From Pseudomonadota bacterium (GTDB lineage Bacteria > Pseudomonadota > Alphaproteobacteria > Rhizobiales > Rhizobiaceae): a DNA stretch of 64,000 nucleotides. Location of the stretch: contig JAEXYH010000036.1 in assembly GCA_023451735.1 (NCBI GenBank), forward strand, positions 1-64,000, in the 5' to 3' direction. Shown here piece by piece: positions 24,718 through 33,030 of the stretch; the first letter of the stretch is position 1, and every line of letters begins with the position of its first letter. A model generated the notes under the pieces. That model had not been told where the DNA came from. It saw nothing but the letters and a program-made list of their open reading frames with translations, and ran no database searches. Both the position numbers and the translations under genes were made by a program.

Positions 24718-25143
24718 TCACCGAAGATGGGGAGCGCTTTGCAACCATTTCTTCGTCATTTTATCGAGGACCCCGGAGACAGCATCCCGCACCGTCATCA
24801 TCGAACGACGGACTTGATAGTCATCGGGTTTATCGCAGTCATCGCACGCCTCGAAAGCCGTTTTGCTGGCGCAGCGGATCGGCGCAAGCGGACCATCGAG
24901 AATCGTTACCACCTGACCGATCGAATCTCCGACGCCGGCTTAGAGAGGGCATACCCGCCGCTAGGCCCCCTTTTTCGATCGCAAGATTCCGCCCTTACGC
25001 AATTCCAGGAGGATCGCATCAGGAAACTTCTTTGAGATATTGTTCTGCTCGGCGATGTCGTTCACGAAAGCAGTTTTTCCGGCCTCGAGTTGCGCGAGAT
25101 GAACGAGCGCCTTCAGGCCGTATTTTCTCTTTTTTCTTAGCAT
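24718..25143 (-). pseudogene. Rrf2 family regulator gene with two frameshifts
   Basis: ATG 25143 opens MLRKKRKYGLKALVHLAQLE, AFVNDIAEQNNISKKF and LLELRKGGILRSKKG, the winged helix of an Rrf2 regulator. The frame then stops at TAG within a G run (about 24965). One base offset continues as PSGGYALSKPASEIRSV, and another near 24915 gives QVVTILDGPLAPIRCASKTA, the cysteine cluster CASKTAFEACDDCDKPD and VRRSMMTVRDAVSGVLD. That is the complete Rrf2 layout, including three cysteines that bind an Fe-S cluster or sense redox or sulfur status in relatives such as IscR and CymR. The protein is not made in full from this sequence. Confidence 0.72.
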
Positions 25144-25704
25144 CGACGTTCGAAATTCCGCTTGAGCTAACAGCACAATCGCCGACTCATGCTGACCGAT
25201 ACAGGAGTTGACAGAACGTTGAACAAAGGGTTGTCAACAGTAACTGTGCTTGATCGTCACTCGATTGAAACAAGGCGCCTCTCAGGTTTTAGACAACAGC
25301 TTTCCAACGTCCGGCTCATCAATAGTTATCTGTTTCCCTCGCCGGAGACCCGAACAAGGTTGGATCATCGAAGTGAGGCCCGGAAAACAGGATATTCTCC
25401 TTTTGAAGGCAAGAATGCCGCATGTGTTTTTCAATGGATGTCAAGGCGACGCAACGGAGCTTCTTATCTCTATGTGCGCGTCGATGTTGCTTCGCTTAGC
25501 GCCAGAATTCGAATAGATTTCGGCCTGTAGAAACAGGGAAATTCATCATGGCTGCGGTTCAGCTTCATAATCAACACGAACGTTATCCCGCGATCGATGT
25601 CGCACGCCTTTCCTGTTGTCGCGATCTTTCAAACCGAATGCGAGCTTCGGCACGAAGCAAAACACCATTCAGACATGATCGACGACGAGAGCGAGATATT
25701 TCCG
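25144..25704. other. Stretch without a confident gene
   Basis: About 560 bases. A plus-strand frame 25250-25516 (ends LISMCASMLLRLAPEFE) and a frame from ATG 25548 (preceded by AACAGGG) are open but show no recognised domain. The second may be the broken start of the small gene called at 25705. Confidence 0.4.
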
Positions 25705-25893
25705 ATGCAAAGACAAGTCATTGAATACGGCGGGTTACCAGTCGGAATTGCGGTCCCGGACGACGGAAAACTCCGTTTTATCGCCGTTAAATTTCATGTG
25801 ATCGAATTAGATGACGAACGGTTCGCAACCGCAGGTGAGTTGAAAGCTGCAATAGGCCGGCATGTGGGGACAACCGCATCCCTTGCTGCATGA
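25705..25893 (+). CDS. Small conserved hypothetical protein (62 aa)
   Basis: A 62-residue protein, MQRQVIEYGGLPVGIAVPDD through RFIAVKFHVIELDDERFATA to AAIGRHV, of a compact beta-rich type seen as a conserved hypothetical in rhizobia. The ATG at 25705 starts just before the conserved-looking part and has GAGCGAG upstream. An upstream extension to 25597 is possible but low in similarity to a real N-terminus. Function unknown. Confidence 0.5.
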   Translation: MQRQVIEYGGLPVGIAVPDDGKLRFIAVKFHVIELDDERFATAGELKAAIGRHVGTTASLAA

Positions 25894-25970
25894 CACAATC
25901 TCCAATGCAGAAACCGGTCGCGCAAGTTTCCAGTTCTATCTATCCAGTTTTCACCAAGAGATTTTAAGCA

Positions 25971-26153
25971 ATGTCGAAATCAGCTCACTTTCGCTTGATT
26001 GTGATAGGCATAATCCTTGCGATAGCGGGGTTTGTCGCGAAGTTTAAGACGATCGTCATTCCGGACTGGCTGGCCTGCGCGAGCCTGACGCTTGGTCTCG
26101 CAACCGTTATTTTCGCAATTGGCACCAGAAGCGCCGGCGCGCTTCGCAAGTGA
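25971..26153 (+). CDS. Small membrane protein with two helices (60 aa)
   Basis: Sixty residues with two hydrophobic segments, LIVIGIILAIAGFVA and WLACASLTLGLATVIFAIG, separated by a short KFKTIVIPD loop, and a basic C-terminus. GAGATTTTAAGC lies upstream of the ATG. Probably an inner-membrane hairpin protein; no family recognised. Confidence 0.5.
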   Translation: MSKSAHFRLIVIGIILAIAGFVAKFKTIVIPDWLACASLTLGLATVIFAIGTRSAGALRK

Positions 26154-26344
26154 ATACCTGCCGGCAAGCAGATCGGCCCCGAGGTCGCGTCAAAACTCAT
26201 GCGTGAATTTGCACGAGGAGTTATGTGGCGCATATCCCTTGGACGCTGGAGACCGATTGACTGGGGGATTGCCGGCCGCACTTAAAGCCGAATACGTTTC
26301 CGGAACGTCAGTCGGGTGCAGCCGGTGTTCGTAAACTGGACTTG

Positions 26345-27094
26345 CTAGAGCGAACCAACCCCGCCATCGACCAGTAATTCCGTACCGACGACGAAAGAGG
26401 ATTCGTCAGAGGCAAGAAAGACAGCGGCCTTGGCAAGCTCGATCGGCCGGCCCATGCGGCCGATAGGTACCAGTTGCCTGATTTCCTGTTTCAACGCCTC
26501 CTCCGCGCCTTCATCCAGACCAAGCCGTGACAGAGCCGGAGTTTCTGTCGGCCCGGGGCTCAACCCATTGACACGTATACCCCGGTCCTTGAGTTCACCG
26601 GACAGGGTCCGTGCTAAGGATAAAATACCGGCCTTGCTGGCTGCATAGGCACTCGATTGCGGCAGCCCGATATGAGCAGATACCGATCCGCACAGAATGA
26701 TCGACGACGGATTGGCCAGCAATGGCAGAAGAGCCTGAAGCAGAAAAAACGGTCCCTTGAGGTTCGTTGACAACAGTCGGTCAAATGTCGCTTCATCCCA
26801 ACCAGCCAGCGGCCGATGCGTGACGTCACCGGCATTGGCAAAAACGACATCGATCGACGCCCAGTGGCGGCCAAGGGTTTCGGCCAGTTGCGCCTGGGCT
26901 GCAACGCTGCCTGCCTCACTTTCGATCGCCAGGATCCGGTCTCCGAATTCTCGCCTTACGTCGTCGATACCTTTCGGTGACCGGCCCGTAACGACAACCT
27001 CCGCTCCCTCGGACAAGAACTGCCTTGCCGTTTCGACGCCGATACCGCTTGTCCCGCCGGTGATCAGCGCTTTTTTTCCCAAAAGTCGTGCCAT
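26345..27094 (-). CDS. SDR family oxidoreductase (classical)
   Basis: A 249-residue classical short-chain dehydrogenase. The cofactor-binding glycine motif TGGTSGIG is at residues 13-20, NAG appears in VFANAGDVTH, the catalytic Ser is in LCGSVS and the YxxxK motif is YAASK, followed by RVNGLSPGPTETP. The basic residue in TGRSPKG suggests NADP(H). The substrate cannot be predicted. The start ATG 27094 has GGAGAGA upstream. It is divergent from an HxlR regulator with an inverted-repeat operator between them, the usual arrangement for a regulator and its target enzyme responding to quinones or aldehydes. Confidence 0.9.
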   Translation of the reverse strand: MARLLGKKALITGGTSGIGVETARQFLSEGAEVVVTGRSPKGIDDVRREFGDRILAIESEAGSVAAQAQLAETLGRHWASIDVVFANAGDVTHRPLAGWDEATFDRLLSTNLKGPFFLLQALLPLLANPSSIILCGSVSAHIGLPQSSAYAASKAGILSLARTLSGELKDRGIRVNGLSPGPTETPALSRLGLDEGAEEALKQEIRQLVPIGRMGRPIELAKAAVFLASDESSFVVGTELLVDGGVGSL

Positions 27095-27148
27095 TGGATC
27101 TCTCCAGTTGATGCTGGAAGGGTTGTCGCGTCGATGGTATCCTTTGTA

Positions 27149-27171
27149 TAGTAGGCACCAAATTGCTACTA
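27149..27171. promoter_or_regulatory. Inverted repeat TAGTAG-N11-CTACTA, candidate HxlR operator
   Basis: TAGTAG (27149-27154) and CTACTA (27166-27171) are perfect inverted arms separated by 11 bases, between the divergent SDR and HxlR genes and 10 bases before the HxlR start. The arrangement is as expected for an HxlR dimer site. Confidence 0.55.
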
Positions 27172-27180
27172 AAGGAATTC

Positions 27181-27546
27181 ATGAAAAAAACTGTTTCATC
27201 AATGGAAGCTTCCGTTCGATGCCCCATGGTCGATTTCGTCAACCTGATTGCAGGGAAATGGGCCATACCGATTCTTTACCGGTTGATTGTCGAGGATCAA
27301 CCGATGAGGTTCGGCACGCTCCAGCGTGCCGCGAGCCCGATCACGCAGAAGGAGCTGACGCGACATCTGCGTCTGTTTGAGGAACAGGGGCTTGTAAAGC
27401 GTGCGGTTTACCCGGAAATGCCGCCCCGGGTAGAGTACGAGATCACCATGCTCGGCAAGACTTTGAAACCAACTCTCGATTCACTTGCCGGCTGGATGAC
27501 GACCCATGGCGCGGTGGTGCAAAACAGGGTAGCGTCTGCGGATTAG
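27181..27546 (+). CDS. HxlR family transcriptional regulator
   Basis: A 121-residue winged-helix protein with the HxlR pattern CPMVDFVNLIAGKWAIPILYRL, the recognition region RFGTLQRAASPITQKELTRHLRLFEEQGLVKR and the wing VYPEMPPRVEYEITMLGKTL. The cysteine at the start of the domain (Cys14) occupies the position used for redox or electrophile sensing in YodB/HypR-type members. ATG 27181 is chosen because AAGGA lies five bases upstream; an in-frame ATG at 27163 lies inside the operator. It probably represses the divergent SDR gene. Confidence 0.9.
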   Translation: MKKTVSSMEASVRCPMVDFVNLIAGKWAIPILYRLIVEDQPMRFGTLQRAASPITQKELTRHLRLFEEQGLVKRAVYPEMPPRVEYEITMLGKTLKPTLDSLAGWMTTHGAVVQNRVASAD

Positions 27547-27568
27547 CCGGCTCGACCTGCTCTCCACC

Positions 27569-28486
27569 TCAGGACAGCGTGCCATCGCGCAATTGTGCCC
27601 TTATGCATTCGACCACAGTGTCGATGGCCACACGCAAGCGCGGGAGCATGACAGGTGATGCCGGCCAAATCACGTTGATCGGCAAATGTCCCGCGATCTG
27701 GTCGTCGAGAACTGCGATCAAATCTCCTGCGGCAATTTCGTCACGGACCAGCCATCGCGGAAGTATCCCGATACCCTGCCCATCCCTAATCGCCGATGAA
27801 ACAAGCAAGCTGCCGTCCAGCATCAGCCTTGCTTTCGGTCGCAAGGTAATGATCTCGCCGCTGGACTGCCGCAGCAGCCAAGGATGGGGGGAAGCTCCAG
27901 ACGATTGCGCTACAAGATCATGTTGAAAGAGACCTTCAATATCTTTTGGCACGCTCCGTGTCCGGAAATAACGCGCGGAGCCGCAAAGCGTCACGCGCTG
28001 AATACCGACATGTCTCGCGACCAATCCCGTAACAATCGGCGGTTCGCCGATCCTGACCGCCAGATCGATGCCGTCATTGATAAGATCCAAAGGCAACGGG
28101 GTTGCGGAAATCTCAAGATCCAGCGATGGCCATTGGCGGCAAAGCCGGTAAAGCGCCGGGGCCACGACATGTGCTCCCAAAAGCGGGGGCAGACTGATCC
28201 GTAACCGGCCGGCCGGTTCGCCGGCGAGGCTGGAAAGCCTGGCCTCGGTCAGTTCGATATCCCTGCGGGCTTCAAGACATACGTCCCGATAGATGATCCC
28301 TTCCGGCGTAACCGCGAGGGTCCTCGTTGTTCGAAGAAACAGCCTAATACCAAGCCGGCTTTCCAGGCGAGCAATTGCCTTGGCGATCGCCGAGGCAGAA
28401 AGCCGCAAAGGTTCACTGGCAGCCACGAAACTTCCGGCTCGGCACACAGCCAGAAAAACACCAATGTCATCGCCGTGTTGACGCAT
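27569..28486 (-). CDS. LysR family transcriptional regulator
   Basis: A 305-residue LysR-type regulator. The N-terminal helix-turn-helix (residues 5-64) reads IGVFLAVCRAGSFVAASEPL, then IAKAIARLESRLGIRLFLRTTR. The effector domain follows from about residue 90 with GRLRISLPPLLG and DLAVRIGEPP. It belongs to the CrgA/AaeR-like group with the short effector pattern. The divergent neighbour is an SDR family gene, and a palindrome TTCATTAATGAA lies in the gap. Its effector is unknown. Confidence 0.9.
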   Translation of the reverse strand: MRQHGDDIGVFLAVCRAGSFVAASEPLRLSASAIAKAIARLESRLGIRLFLRTTRTLAVTPEGIIYRDVCLEARRDIELTEARLSSLAGEPAGRLRISLPPLLGAHVVAPALYRLCRQWPSLDLEISATPLPLDLINDGIDLAVRIGEPPIVTGLVARHVGIQRVTLCGSARYFRTRSVPKDIEGLFQHDLVAQSSGASPHPWLLRQSSGEIITLRPKARLMLDGSLLVSSAIRDGQGIGILPRWLVRDEIAAGDLIAVLDDQIAGHLPINVIWPASPVMLPRLRVAIDTVVECIRAQLRDGTLS

Positions 28487-28508
28487 ATGCGTAGATTAGC
28501 GAACTATA

Positions 28509-28520
28509 TTCATTAATGAA
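28509..28520. promoter_or_regulatory. Palindrome TTCATTAATGAA between lysR and SDR genes
   Basis: A perfect 12-base palindrome in the 84-base gap between the divergent LysR and SDR genes. It fits a LysR-type recognition site governing both promoters. Confidence 0.45.
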
Positions 28521-28570
28521 GCGAATTTTTCGCATTTTGCGCCGTGTTGCGCCGGAATTAAAGTCGGCGA

Positions 28571-29281
28571 ATGACGATACAACGCACCTACGCAATTATC
28601 GGCGGCACATCCGGCATCGGGTTTTCTCTGGCTCGGAAGCTAGTTGACCGGGGAGACAAGGTTATCATCGGCGGCCGCTCGCCCCAGCGCCTTTCATCAG
28701 CCCTTTCCGCTCTCGGCGCGAGAGCTAGCGGCCGAATTGCGGACATCACCGACCGCACTTCGCTGAAGTCTTTCTTTGCCGACAGCCCTCGTTTAGCGGG
28801 GCTGTTCACGCCGGCCGCCACCTACACAACCGGGGCTTTCTCGGTTGGTGAGCCGGAAACGAGCGAGGAACTGTTCGCCGCAAAGTTCTGGGGTCAATAT
28901 TGGGCCGTGCACGCCGCGCTCGACCATCTTTTGCCTGACGCCTCTGTCCTGTTGATGTCAGGCGCCGCATCCGCCAGGCCGATCGGGGCGCCAGCCTATG
29001 CTGCCTGTAACGCGGCATTGGAGGGGTTGGCGCGAGGCCTTGCCTTCGAGCTCAAGCCGATAAGAGTGAATTGCCTGTCTCCAGGAACGACGGACAGCGA
29101 ACTCTGGCGCAACCGGCCGGCAAGCATTCGCGGTCCGGCATATGAGCACTGGAACTCGCTCTGCCTCGTCGGGCGTCCGGCAACCACCGAGGAACAGGCC
29201 CAGTCTGCGCTCTTTTTACTCGACAACGCCAACATGACCGGCAGCACGTTGTTCTGTGACGGTGGTTACACGCTTCGATAA
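28571..29281 (+). CDS. SDR family protein lacking the catalytic lysine
   Basis: A 236-residue short-chain dehydrogenase-like protein. The glycine motif GGTSGIG (residues 11-17) and the C-terminal LSPGTTDSELW and FCDGGYTL are normal. The active-site YxxxK is changed to YAACN (Tyr143, Asn147), and the NAG motif is replaced by TPAATY. The lysine normally holds the nicotinamide ribose and lowers the tyrosine pKa, so the protein may be catalytically weak, or act as an NmrA-like sensor, or use altered chemistry. It is divergent from a LysR regulator. The frame is intact and codon use is ordinary, so the change is unlikely to be simple decay. Confidence 0.85.
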   Translation: MTIQRTYAIIGGTSGIGFSLARKLVDRGDKVIIGGRSPQRLSSALSALGARASGRIADITDRTSLKSFFADSPRLAGLFTPAATYTTGAFSVGEPETSEELFAAKFWGQYWAVHAALDHLLPDASVLLMSGAASARPIGAPAYAACNAALEGLARGLAFELKPIRVNCLSPGTTDSELWRNRPASIRGPAYEHWNSLCLVGRPATTEEQAQSALFLLDNANMTGSTLFCDGGYTLR

Positions 29282-29293
29282 TCCGAGCCTGGA

Positions 29294-30493
29294 TCATCCG
29301 CAGGGGGCTCTGCGCATTCGCAATATTCCTGCCGCTGCGGCCATGAGGACAATCAGCGTGCCATAGGCCGAAACCGTTGCGTGAAGGCCGATTAACGGGA
29401 TTGCCGCCCCGGCAATCACGACCGGAATACCAAATGCGAGATAGCTCAGGGTGAAGATCGCAGCGAAGAGTTCGCTGCGCTCGCCGGAAGAAACAAGCGG
29501 CACAATGCTTCTCATGGAACCGTAAAAGCACGTGCCGAATCCGGTACCGGCAAGCGTGAGAGCCAAGATATAGACAGGCACGGAACGTAACTCCATCGCC
29601 GCAAGTGTCGCCATCGTGCCCGCGGCAAGCGCCGAAGTACCGAAAATGAGAATCCGGTGAGGCGTATTGGTTCGCGCAAGGAAACAGGCCACAGCCCCCA
29701 TGCCCGAAAGCACCGTCACCACTCCTCCCTGCAGGACAGTATTGTGGCTTCCAAAGATGGAAGACATGATCGGCGCACCGAGTGAAAGATAAAGGCCCCC
29801 AGTCGCCCATCCTGCGATGATCGCCGGAGCGCATTGCCAGAATGTGGAACGAGCTTGCTCCGGGATGCCAAGACGGGGACGCAAGGCTTTCATCAGTCCT
29901 TCATGGCGAGGAGAAGTCTCGGGCAGCAACCAGACCAACACTGAAAAAATGACACTGATGACAGCGATTGCGCCGAATACCTCACCTTTTGGATAGTCGG
30001 CATAATCCATGACGATGCCGGAGGCGAGTGTACCCGCGGCCAGGCCGATCAGGGGGATGACCGAATTGCAGATCGCGGCAAGTCCCGCTTTGCCCGGGGG
30101 TTCCAGGTCCACGATAGCTGCCGATAGTGTTGACAGCAAAAATGCGCAGGCGATCCCTTGGAGTGCTCGGGCGGCGATCAGCCCCGCCAGGGATGTTGCC
30201 GTTTCGAAGACAACGGCAAAGGCTGCCAGGAGCATGAATGCAAAAGACAGAACCGGCCGCCGTCCGACATGGTCGGAACTAGAGCCGCCGATAAGAAGGG
30301 TCAACAGCAGGAAAATGGCATAGACCGCGAAAATCGCAGTCATTGCAACATCCGAAAATTCCAGTTCGTTCTGGAGCACGGGATAGAAAGGGGACGGTGC
30401 ACTCGCGCTTGCCATCATCAGCCCACTTCCGACAGAGGCGGCCAAAAAGCCGAGATAGTGCCGCTTCGTGTAGCGGCTCGGAGATAGAGGCAT
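29294..30493 (-). CDS. MFS transporter (drug-efflux type)
   Basis: A 399-residue protein with twelve membrane helices. The loop 2-3 motif reads GGSSSDHVGRRPVL, and motif C-like glycine-rich sequence (LIGLAAGTLASGIVMDY) is in helix 5, which marks drug:H+ antiporters. It is divergent from an ArsR-family gene and two copies of an ArsR-type operator sit between them, so it is most likely an exporter controlled by that repressor. The exported compound is unknown. It converges with the SDR gene at 28571, with only 12 bases between stops. Confidence 0.9.
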   Translation of the reverse strand: MPLSPSRYTKRHYLGFLAASVGSGLMMASASAPSPFYPVLQNELEFSDVAMTAIFAVYAIFLLLTLLIGGSSSDHVGRRPVLSFAFMLLAAFAVVFETATSLAGLIAARALQGIACAFLLSTLSAAIVDLEPPGKAGLAAICNSVIPLIGLAAGTLASGIVMDYADYPKGEVFGAIAVISVIFSVLVWLLPETSPRHEGLMKALRPRLGIPEQARSTFWQCAPAIIAGWATGGLYLSLGAPIMSSIFGSHNTVLQGGVVTVLSGMGAVACFLARTNTPHRILIFGTSALAAGTMATLAAMELRSVPVYILALTLAGTGFGTCFYGSMRSIVPLVSSGERSELFAAIFTLSYLAFGIPVVIAGAAIPLIGLHATVSAYGTLIVLMAAAAGILRMRRAPCG

Positions 30494-30526
30494 GACGACG
30501 CTTCGCTATGATACGAGACACATATC

Positions 30527-30544
30527 GTTCGAGTTTATTCGAAC
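30527..30544. promoter_or_regulatory. ArsR-type operator copy 1
   Basis: GTTCGAGTTTATTCGAAC has perfect GTTCGA/TCGAAC arms around six bases, 34 bases from the MFS start. A second, near-identical 18-base site begins 44 bases further on. Confidence 0.6.
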
Positions 30545-30570
30545 CATTATCTACTACCATATTCGCCATA

Positions 30571-30588
30571 GTTCAATTATATTCGAAC
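30571..30588. promoter_or_regulatory. ArsR-type operator copy 2, abutting the arsR-like start codon
   Basis: GTTCAATTATATTCGAAC matches copy 1 at 14 of 18 positions and ends one base before the ATG at 30590. Binding here would cover the transcription or translation start of the regulator gene, consistent with tight autorepression. Confidence 0.6.
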
Positions 30589-30589
30589 A

Positions 30590-30922
30590 ATGGCCAATGC
30601 GAATGTACCAACGCCCGTCGAACTACCGCACCCGGATCCCGCGGATCTGGTGCTCACCGATGTGCTGTTTGCCTTGAGCGATCCTGCCCGGTTGGAAATC
30701 GTGACGCAGATCGCCGACGGCGTCCTCGACATGGCGGATTGCCATCTGTCCAATCCCAAGGTACCCAAATCCACCAAGTCGCATCATATGAAAGTGCTGA
30801 GAGAAGCAGGTGTCATCCGAAACGTACCATCCGGGCGTGGACGTTTGCTGACACTGCGCCTGCAAGACCTCGAAGCGCGCTTTCCTGGATTGATGCTGGC
30901 GGTCCTCCGCGAGAAGGAGTGA
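30590..30922 (+). CDS. ArsR family transcriptional regulator
   Basis: A 110-residue winged-helix repressor: LVLTDVLFALSDPARLEIVT, a degenerate metal-box region MADCHLSNPKVPKSTKSHHMK and VLREAGVIRNVPSGRGRLLTL. The classical ELCVCDL metal-binding motif is absent, so it is probably a non-metal sensor; a single cysteine remains. No Shine-Dalgarno sequence precedes the ATG, because the operator abuts it; the mRNA may be leaderless. It probably controls the divergent MFS exporter. Confidence 0.85.
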   Translation: MANANVPTPVELPHPDPADLVLTDVLFALSDPARLEIVTQIADGVLDMADCHLSNPKVPKSTKSHHMKVLREAGVIRNVPSGRGRLLTLRLQDLEARFPGLMLAVLREKE

Positions 30923-31101
30923 TGTCGCGCCGGTGAAACAGCAGAGCGATCAAGGACATTGATATCCGGTCGGCTCAAAAACTAAAAGCGAGTGTATTGT
31001 CTCCTGTTGACGCGAGCTTACATCACTTTGCCGGTCAAACCTCTAGCCCACGATGGTCAATGGCAACCGGTCGATCAGATTTGTCAGTCCTGTCATTATT
31101 G

Positions 31102-31536
31102 CTATCGCCCATTCCGATCGGGGCGATGATGAACATATTCGACAACTGTACCGTCAAGATGGCGAACATTGAACGCTCGACCAGTCGGCACCTCATGCAG
31201 AGCCCAGACGAATTCTGCACCTTCCTCCACGAACTTTTCGAAGTAGGGCTGTACGTCATCGACCAATACGGTCCCAGTCGTCTCGCGAAACGGAGAAAGC
31301 TGTTCGTCAGAGCCTTCGATAATGAGGAACGAGCCAACCATCGCCAGAAACAAGCCGGCTTCGGCAAAAGGGAAAAAGGCGTCGTGTTTCACACCCTGGA
31401 GATGTTCGTAATATGCGATGGTCTCCTCCAGCTTGCCGGGTGACACAAATACTCTGATCAATGCCCGCGGTTTCTGGCCCCTTGTATCATTCAGGCGGCG
31501 GCGCATCGGCTGGCGGTAGAACTCGTTCACAGTCAT
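31102..31536 (-). CDS. VOC (glyoxalase/bleomycin-resistance) family protein
   Basis: A 144-residue protein with one complete vicinal-oxygen-chelate module: ALIRVFVSPGKLEETIAYYE, FFPFAEAGLFLAMVGSFLII, then TVLVDDVQPYFEKFVEEGAE and the final FNVRHLDGTVVEYVHH. The last strand supplies the glutamate and histidine typical of metal-binding VOC proteins. The start at 31536 follows a GGAAATG sequence; frames extending to 31725 overlap the monooxygenase gene. It is the last gene behind the flavin monooxygenase at 31649, 112 bases downstream, so it may handle the product or bind the substrate of that pathway. Confidence 0.78.
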   Translation of the reverse strand: MTVNEFYRQPMRRRLNDTRGQKPRALIRVFVSPGKLEETIAYYEHLQGVKHDAFFPFAEAGLFLAMVGSFLIIEGSDEQLSPFRETTGTVLVDDVQPYFEKFVEEGAEFVWALHEVPTGRAFNVRHLDGTVVEYVHHRPDRNGR

Positions 31537-31648
31537 TGACAGCATTTCCAAATTTGTCGTGAGACAATCCAACCCGCTGATGAGCGTCTGGGCACTCACG
31601 ACGTTTCGCATGGACGCAACTCGCCCCGTTTTCACGGCGCCGCGTAGA

Positions 31649-32971
31649 TTACCTGGCCAATCCTTGCCGCGCTGCAGTCTGGTTTCCCAGACCCGGCAAT
31701 TCCAGATTGGAACGGAAGTCGTCACCGACGTAATCCGTATCGATGATCGAACGACGACGCAGTTCCGGCAGGAGCCCGTTCACGAGCAGATCCTCCTGTT
31801 CGGGATTTCCGAAGCCGTGGAGCGAAAGTACGTCGAGGATGCCCGCTCGATAACGTTCCTCGATCGCATCCACGAGCTGTTCGGGCGTTCCGGCGACCGA
31901 CCAGTGGCCCGTTTCTTGCGCTTGGATGATCAATTCGCGCAGGGTAAGCCCCTCCTTGGCATAACGCCGGAACACCTCCACTCGGCCCCGACGGCGGTTG
32001 ATGCTCGTTACCTCTGGAAGCAGCGCATCCGGCAAAGGTTCATCAAGCGGTAGTTCAGAGAGATCCAGTCCGCCACCGAGCATGTCGGCCAGTTTCACGC
32101 GGCCCTGCTCGTAGTCTATCTTCTCATGCTTTTCCTTCAGCCGGCGTGCCACGTCCGCATCGCTCTCGCCGATGACTGCATGGAATGAATTCATGATGAA
32201 GGGCAGGCCAGCGCCCCGACCAAAACTCGTCGCCCGGCGGCGCAACTCCGTCGCGAAGGCGATTGCGTCCTCCAGGCGCGGTTGCGATGTGTAGACGACC
32301 TCGGCGTAGCGCGCCCCGACAGTCACGCCCGCCTCCGACTGGCCGGCCTGGAAAAGCACTGCCCTGCCCTGCGGTAACGGCGGCACGTTGAGAGGTCCAC
32401 GAACGTCGAAATGCTCGCCCTTGTATGCGATCGGATGGAATTTCGTGTGGTCCACCGATATGGCACCGGACGCGCGGCGCTGCGCGGCATTCTGTTCATT
32501 GGCGTCGTAAAGCCCGTTGACGACCTCGATGAACTCGGCCGCTCGTGCGTAACGCTCCTCCGGGCTCGGCAGGGTTTCGCCAAAATTCTCTTCACCAACC
32601 GAGGATGTGACCGCATTCCAGCCGGCACGACCGCCGCTCAGGTGATCGAGCGTGCCGATCTGGCGCGCGAGATTGTAGGGGTGGTGAAAGGTGGTGGAAA
32701 TCGTTGCGATCAGGCCGATCTGCGATGTTGCCTGGCTGAGCGCTGCAAGCGTGACGATCGGTTCCTGAATGCCGGCCGTACCGGCAAGTCCTGCCGGATC
32801 GATATGCAGGAGATCGGCGGTGAAGAGGCCGGTGATCTTTTCAGCCTCCGCCTTTTTCGCCAGTTCCACCGCGCGGCCGACGCCGGTCCTGGGCGTGGGA
32901 TCGTTTGATGCAGCGATCACGCTGCTCGCACCGGTAAGTGTTTTCAGACGTCGGGGGCGATTGAGCGCCAT
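31649..32971 (-). CDS. NtaA/SnaA/DszA-family flavin-dependent monooxygenase (LLM)
   Basis: A 440-residue luciferase-like enzyme of the larger NtaA/SnaA/DszA/SoxA branch. Landmarks are GLFTADLLHIDP, EPIVTLAALSQATSQIGLIA, TISTTFHHPYNLARQIGTLDHLSGGRAGWNAVTS, and RAVLFQAGQSEAGV near the FMN phosphate site. These enzymes need FMNH2 from a separate reductase and oxidise sulfones, nitrilotriacetate or S-alkyl groups. The start at 32971 has CAGGAGG upstream. It is the second-to-last gene of a long operon running from the MsnO8-type monooxygenase (39932) through a peptide-type ABC transporter, so its substrate is probably what that transporter imports. Confidence 0.88.
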   Translation of the reverse strand: MALNRPRRLKTLTGASSVIAASNDPTPRTGVGRAVELAKKAEAEKITGLFTADLLHIDPAGLAGTAGIQEPIVTLAALSQATSQIGLIATISTTFHHPYNLARQIGTLDHLSGGRAGWNAVTSSVGEENFGETLPSPEERYARAAEFIEVVNGLYDANEQNAAQRRASGAISVDHTKFHPIAYKGEHFDVRGPLNVPPLPQGRAVLFQAGQSEAGVTVGARYAEVVYTSQPRLEDAIAFATELRRRATSFGRGAGLPFIMNSFHAVIGESDADVARRLKEKHEKIDYEQGRVKLADMLGGGLDLSELPLDEPLPDALLPEVTSINRRRGRVEVFRRYAKEGLTLRELIIQAQETGHWSVAGTPEQLVDAIEERYRAGILDVLSLHGFGNPEQEDLLVNGLLPELRRRSIIDTDYVGDDFRSNLELPGLGNQTAARQGLAR

Positions 32972-33030
32972 GATGGGTTCCTCCTGAAGGGGTAAATGCA
33001 ATTATTGCGTCAGCGCATCTGCCGGTGATT

